Source of the DNA: Amoebophrya sp. AT5.2 | Taxonomy: Eukaryota > Sar > Dinophyceae > Syndiniales > Amoebophryaceae | Reading direction: 5' to 3' | Assembly (NCBI GenBank): GCA_005223375.1 | Contig: RXOD01006408.1 | Span: 1-10,437, forward strand | DNA length: 10,437 nt | Shown: piece by piece, positions 8,001 through 10,437 of the stretch | Numbering within the stretch: the stretch's first letter is position 1 | Layout: each line of letters starts with the position of its first letter | The notes under the pieces: generated by a model | What the model saw: the letters and a program-made list of their open reading frames with translations, nothing else | Databases searched by the model: none | What the model was told of the DNA's origin: nothing | Made by a program: the position numbers and the translations under genes

Positions 8001-9850
8001 ATGTTTTGGCCCTGATTTTGCGGCTGCTGCTGAGCCACCTGCTGGTGCAGGTTGTGGTTCTGATGCAGCTGATGGTGCTGCGCATTACCCTGATGGGGGT
8101 ACCCGGGAGTCGTGGAAGTACAAGTGTGCTGATTTCCCATCGATGCGGTGCCATTTTGGCTCTGCTGCTGTTGGTGGTAGGACCCGTGCATCTGTTGGTA
8201 GGTGGAAGTGGCTCCGGCGGCTCCTCCCGAGGACGAAGACCAGGTGGACACGGGGGCACCTCCACCTCCGTTATTCATCATCTCCCCGTGCTGATGCTGC
8301 TGCCCGTAGTTGTGCCCTCCCTCCTGGTGACGCGAGTTGCTCGAGTTCTGGTGCTGGTTGTGCCACTGTTGGTTGTTGTTCTGGACGCCGGGAGCTCCAT
8401 TGTAAGAGGAGCCTTGAGACGACCGGTATCGTTCCGCAGCGTGTTGGTTGAAACTGTAGGTCGTGGGCGTCGTCGAGGAGTGCGAGTTGGGGTTATGCTG
8501 CTGGTGCGTCGTCGCGTGTGCGACGTTATGCTGCTGCGCACTCGTAGTCGTGGGTGCCCCGTAGCTATCGTAGTTGTTCCCGCCTTGTTGTCCACGCTGA
8601 CCGCCGAACCTGCTGTTCGTATGCTGGTTGTGGTAAGCACCCCCCCCGCCCCCCTGCTGGTGCTGTTGTTGGTGCTGCCCGTACCCGGGTCCGCCGCGCC
8701 TCTGCTGCAGCTGGTTATGGTTTTGGTTTTGGTTGATGTGTCCGTGCTGCTGCTGGCCACGACCAACAGCATGATGCTGATGGTACTGGTTCTTGTACCC
8801 CCCACAACCACCATGGCCGCCTTTCTTGCCGTTTCCTTTATTGGTCGTGCTGCCACCAGCTGTCCCGGCTGCGTAGGAGTGATTATACGTCGAACCTCCG
8901 CTACCACGAGGCCCTCTGTGCTGATTGTATTGATGCTGCGGCGTCGACGACGTCAGGGGTCGCGGCGGTGGGTTGAATGACTGCATATTCTTTCCGCGCG
9001 ACGAGCTCTTCATTTGAGCGCTACCGCTTCCTCGACTACCGCTACCGGACGCGCCGAGGCTTGAGTTGCAGCTGGAGGTGCTGATATGGTGATTACGATT
9101 ACCGCAATTCCCATCGGCGCCTGCACTAGTCGTAGTCCCTCCAGCACTGTTTTCGTCGACCTCGTCTGTCATGGCAGGCGCTCCGAAACCAGCACCGTCC
9201 GGCATCGTCATGTTGGCACTGCGACCGATAATGTGGTCGAGGTCGTCCTCGCTTTTATCGGCTTTGTCCTCTACTTGTTTTAATCCATTTCTCGTGTCGT
9301 CGGCAACAACCACGTCTGTGTCTACTAGTGCTGCATCCGCTGCTGCGCCAACGGAAACTGCTGCTGAGCCGGCTTCGGCTGCACCCACTGCTGTTGACGC
9401 GCCCTCTACCGCCGGGGCGCTTCCCACAAGCAAGCGATCTGCTTCGCCGTCGCCGTCCTCTGGCACAAGTACCTATGAATGAAGATTCTAGTGTCTACAA
9501 CAGACATACTTTTTTATGTTTGTAGTTGTGATCAAACATAGTCAGTGGCTGAAGATGCAAACCAACCTGGTTCCCGCCCTGGAGGTTCTTGTTCCAAATA
9601 CTGGAAGGCGTGGCTTCGGCGGGAAACTGGTGCCAGCTGTCCAGAGATTGATTGAGTTGCTGCAAATCCCGGCGACTGTTTTTTAGCGAAGGGTCAGCGT
9701 CCTCGCCCACGTCGGATCCAGCACATCCACCTGCTGCGGGGGAGGGTTGATTGAACGAATTGCGATTGGTTTCTTTGCCTTTTCAGCGAAAAGGAGAACC
9801 AAATTAAACGTAGGTATGCAGTGTGAACTACTACACAAACACGTCGACAT
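5100..9850 (-). CDS. Pentatricopeptide-repeat (PPR) RNA-binding protein with long Q/N/H/G-rich region, multi-exon
   Basis: Modelled exons (minus strand, 5' to 3') are 9850-9731, 9659-9567, 9472-7454, 7210-6946, 6806-6572, 6432-5980, 5786-5432 and 5261-5100, giving 1,233 residues and TAA at 5102-5100. All junctions are GT-AG and phase-consistent. Residues 1-40 contain a modest hydrophobic patch and several basic residues. Residues 72-240 are acidic and Ala/Ser/Gly-rich, and about 240-674 are Gln/Asn/His/Gly-rich and prion-like. Residues 675-1032 carry about ten helix-turn-helix repeats of mostly 35-36 residues, for example VLFNSLLDAC, VTFGCMLDACVKCG, ITFNSMIDVA and LITYSTLIKGFC. They look like P-class motifs; no E, DYW or SMR domain is seen. 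Residues 1033-1233 are another low-complexity tail. PPR proteins bind single-stranded RNA one base per repeat, usually in mitochondria or plastids. An organellar role here is inference, as no clear targeting peptide is secure. The first exon is the weakest part, and exons 7-8 could belong to a separate gene. Confidence 0.82.
5262..5431 (-). other. PPR intron 7 (170 bp, phase 0)
   Basis: The donor AGTCTG|GTGAGTGCC is close to the eukaryotic consensus, and the acceptor is ACCTTCCTCAG|ACTGCG. The spliced last exon gives 53 codons ending DMFHQTPA and TAA; the unspliced alternative runs in a frame full of Arg and Ser with no similar composition. Confidence 0.8.
5787..5979 (-). other. PPR intron 6 (193 bp, phase 2)
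   Basis: The donor is GCGGAA|GTACTTAGT and the acceptor TGCACAACACAG|CCGC. It links a Gln/Arg-rich end of the PPR exon to a Gln-rich exon in matching phase. If not used, the PPR frame ends four codons later at TAG 5966-5964. Confidence 0.65.
6433..6571 (-). other. PPR intron 5 (139 bp, phase 2)
   Basis: The donor is GAATT|GTGTTTATT and the acceptor GGATGCTACAAG|GTACC. It restores CDKAEELYRELEQTHGIEPD with the expected 36-residue spacing to the next repeat. The intron is AT-rich, with a long A/T run near its 5' end and little polypyrimidine before the acceptor. Confidence 0.85.
6807..6945 (-). other. PPR intron 4 (139 bp, phase 1)
   Basis: The donor is TGCG|GTAACAACG and the acceptor GATCGACGACAG|GCGAC. 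It splits a glycine codon inside a repeat and restores VTFGCMLDACVKCGDIEKAL, a textbook PPR first helix and turn. Confidence 0.9.
7211..7453 (-). other. PPR intron 3 (243 bp, phase 0)
   Basis: The donor is CCGGGG|GTACGTCTC and the acceptor AAACTGAACAG|GAC. Splicing leads from the second PPR repeat (ending HQQPG) into DVDEVLFNSLLDAC, the start of the next repeat. Other AG sites upstream of this acceptor break the frame. Confidence 0.85.
9473..9566 (-). other. PPR intron 2 (94 bp, phase 0)
   Basis: The donor is AACCAG|GTTGGTTTG and the acceptor TTCATTCATAG|GTACTT. It joins a Gln/Asn-rich exon to the long low-complexity exon in frame. The unspliced long frame has no ATG: it begins directly after a TAG that overlaps this acceptor. 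Confidence 0.75.
9660..9730 (-). other. Proposed PPR intron 1 (71 bp, phase 0), tentative
   Basis: The donor is CAGCAG|GTGGATGTG and the acceptor GGGATTTGCAG|CAA. It was chosen because it links the ATG at 9848-9850 to the frame of the next exon. The alternative is that the exon frame runs continuously from an acceptor at about 9734 or 9779 (GCAG| or GAAAAG|), both requiring an upstream phase-1 exon. The downstream frame has no ATG before its TGA at 9785-9783, so some splicing is needed. Confidence 0.4.
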
Positions 9851-9873
9851 TTGGCTATTTAATATCAAGCACT

Positions 9874-9894
9874 CGCCGCGCCTGCGGCGCGGCG
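9874..9894. repeat. GC-rich perfect hairpin, 9-bp stem and 3-nt loop
   Basis: CGCCGCGCC, TGC, GGCGCGGCG: the arms are exact reverse complements. It lies about 25 bp upstream of the proposed PPR start codon. It could be a structural element of the 5' flank, the tip of a small repeat, or incidental. It is not followed by a T-run that would suggest a terminator. Confidence 0.6.
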
Positions 9895-10005
9895 GAAGGG
9901 CTTTTGTGCTACATTTAAAGTCAAAAGCTGATATTTATCATCCAGAGTCCGCAGCACGTGCACAAGCACAGGGCTGACATGCGAAATCCATCGCTGAACG
10001 CGCGC

Positions 10006-10018
10006 GATGCGTCGCATC
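10006..10018. repeat. Short palindrome GATGCG-T-CGCATC
   Basis: Two exact 6-bp arms flank a single central base. With so short a spacer it is more likely a dyad-symmetric site than an RNA hairpin. No function is known. Confidence 0.45.
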
Positions 10019-10103
10019 TCGCCGGGCGCGGAGCGAGCGGGACGTCCGCGGCAGCAGAATTTGGACCCACGGTAAAGAAATCGGGAAAAAGCCCCGTCCG
10101 TCG

Positions 10104-10437
10104 TGGACCCCTCCCGAGGCCTCTCCCCGGCCCCTCCGGCGGCCTCTCCCTCCCGGACCCCCCCCGAGGCCTCTGCCAGACCCCTCCCGGGGCCTCTGCC
10201 GGACCCCTGCGGCGGCGTCTCCCCGACCCCTCCCGGGGCCTCTCCCGGACCCCTCCGGCGCCCTCTCCCAGACCCCTCCCGGGGCCTCTCCCGGGGCCTT
10301 TCATTCCCGGGGCCTCTCCCGGACCGCTCCCGAGCCCCCGCTCGGGGCCTCTCCCGGGGCCTCTCCCGAGGCCTCTCCCGGGGCCTTTCCCGGGCCCCTT
10401 CCGAGGCCTCTCCCGGACCCCTCCTGGGGCCTCTCCC
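10104..10437. repeat. GC-rich minisatellite, 12-bp units paired into ~24-bp units
   Basis: The stretch is built from variants of CCCGGGGCCTCT and CCCGGACCCCTC, alternating in its first part so that a ~24-bp higher-order unit is seen. Towards the right the first type repeats alone (GGGGCCTCTCCC). Units are degenerate (GAGGCCTCT, GGCGGCCTCT, one inserted TTTCATT near 10300). About 14 long units fit before the window ends, and the array continues past the edge. Frames through it encode only Gly/Arg/Pro repeats and are not genes. Confidence 0.9.

Larger units (their letters stand above)
9851..10103. other. Intergenic region upstream of PPR gene, with palindromes
   Basis: This presumed 5' flank of the PPR gene contains two perfect inverted repeats (9874-9894 and 10006-10018) and a GCACGTGC palindrome near 9953-9962. 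No coding frame with recognisable content is present. A promoter could be here but no motif can be defended. Confidence 0.4.

Noticed and set aside
8150..8162. 13-base match to the core of the dinoflagellate spliced leader (GCCATTTTGGCTC)
   Set aside because: It sits inside the PPR coding exon, encodes part of a Q/N-rich run on the opposite strand, lacks the rest of the leader and has no donor site after it. Chance match.
7907..8980. 357-codon plus-strand open frame rich in Val, Leu and Arg
   Set aside because: It is antisense to the Q/N/H-rich PPR exon; CAG/CAA/AAC/CAC-rich sequence reads as stop-free Leu/Val/Cys codons on the other strand. No domain is seen.
9921..10304. 127-codon minus-strand Gly/Arg/Pro repeat protein
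   Set aside because: It is produced by translating the minisatellite; the period of the residues follows the 12/24-bp DNA unit and the rest has no recognisable content.
10104..10437. CRISPR-like array
   Set aside because: Units are contiguous with no unique spacers, and the context is eukaryotic.

Overview
The window looks like nuclear DNA of a unicellular eukaryote. Two genes on the minus strand are interrupted by short introns (71-243 bp). Every intron I can place is GT-AG, and removing them restores a continuous frame through recognisable protein families. Very long Gln/Asn/His/Gly tracts, moderately GC-rich coding sequence, compact introns, co-directional genes and a GC-rich minisatellite would all fit an alveolate, for example a member of the dinoflagellate lineage. 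The sequence does not settle the taxon, and no spliced-leader remnant or organism-specific marker was found.

Layout, left to right. Bases 1-271 hold a weak plus-strand frame open to the left edge. Bases 268-450 (minus) encode a 60-residue, extremely lysine-rich protein. Bases 451-1081 carry no convincing gene. Bases 1082-3276 (minus) form a two-exon gene for a STIMATE/TMEM110-family multi-pass membrane protein with a ~375-residue charged tail. Bases 3277-5099 are a relatively AT-rich intergenic stretch. Bases 5100-9850 (minus) form one multi-exon gene, modelled as eight exons and about 1,233 residues. It encodes a pentatricopeptide-repeat (PPR) protein with about ten repeats, preceded by a ~600-residue low-complexity Q/N/H/G-rich region and followed by a ~200-residue low-complexity tail. 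Bases 9851-10103 are intergenic with small perfect palindromes, and 10104-10437 are a minisatellite built on 12/24-bp units that runs off the right edge.

The three genes point the same way but do not form an obvious pathway. They suggest an RNA-binding PPR protein, a membrane protein of a family tied to ER calcium signalling in animals, and a small polybasic protein. Exon structures were derived by hand from splice signals, phase and family alignment. The internal PPR junctions and the STIMATE junction are strong. The first exon of the PPR gene and the assignment of its last two exons are less certain.
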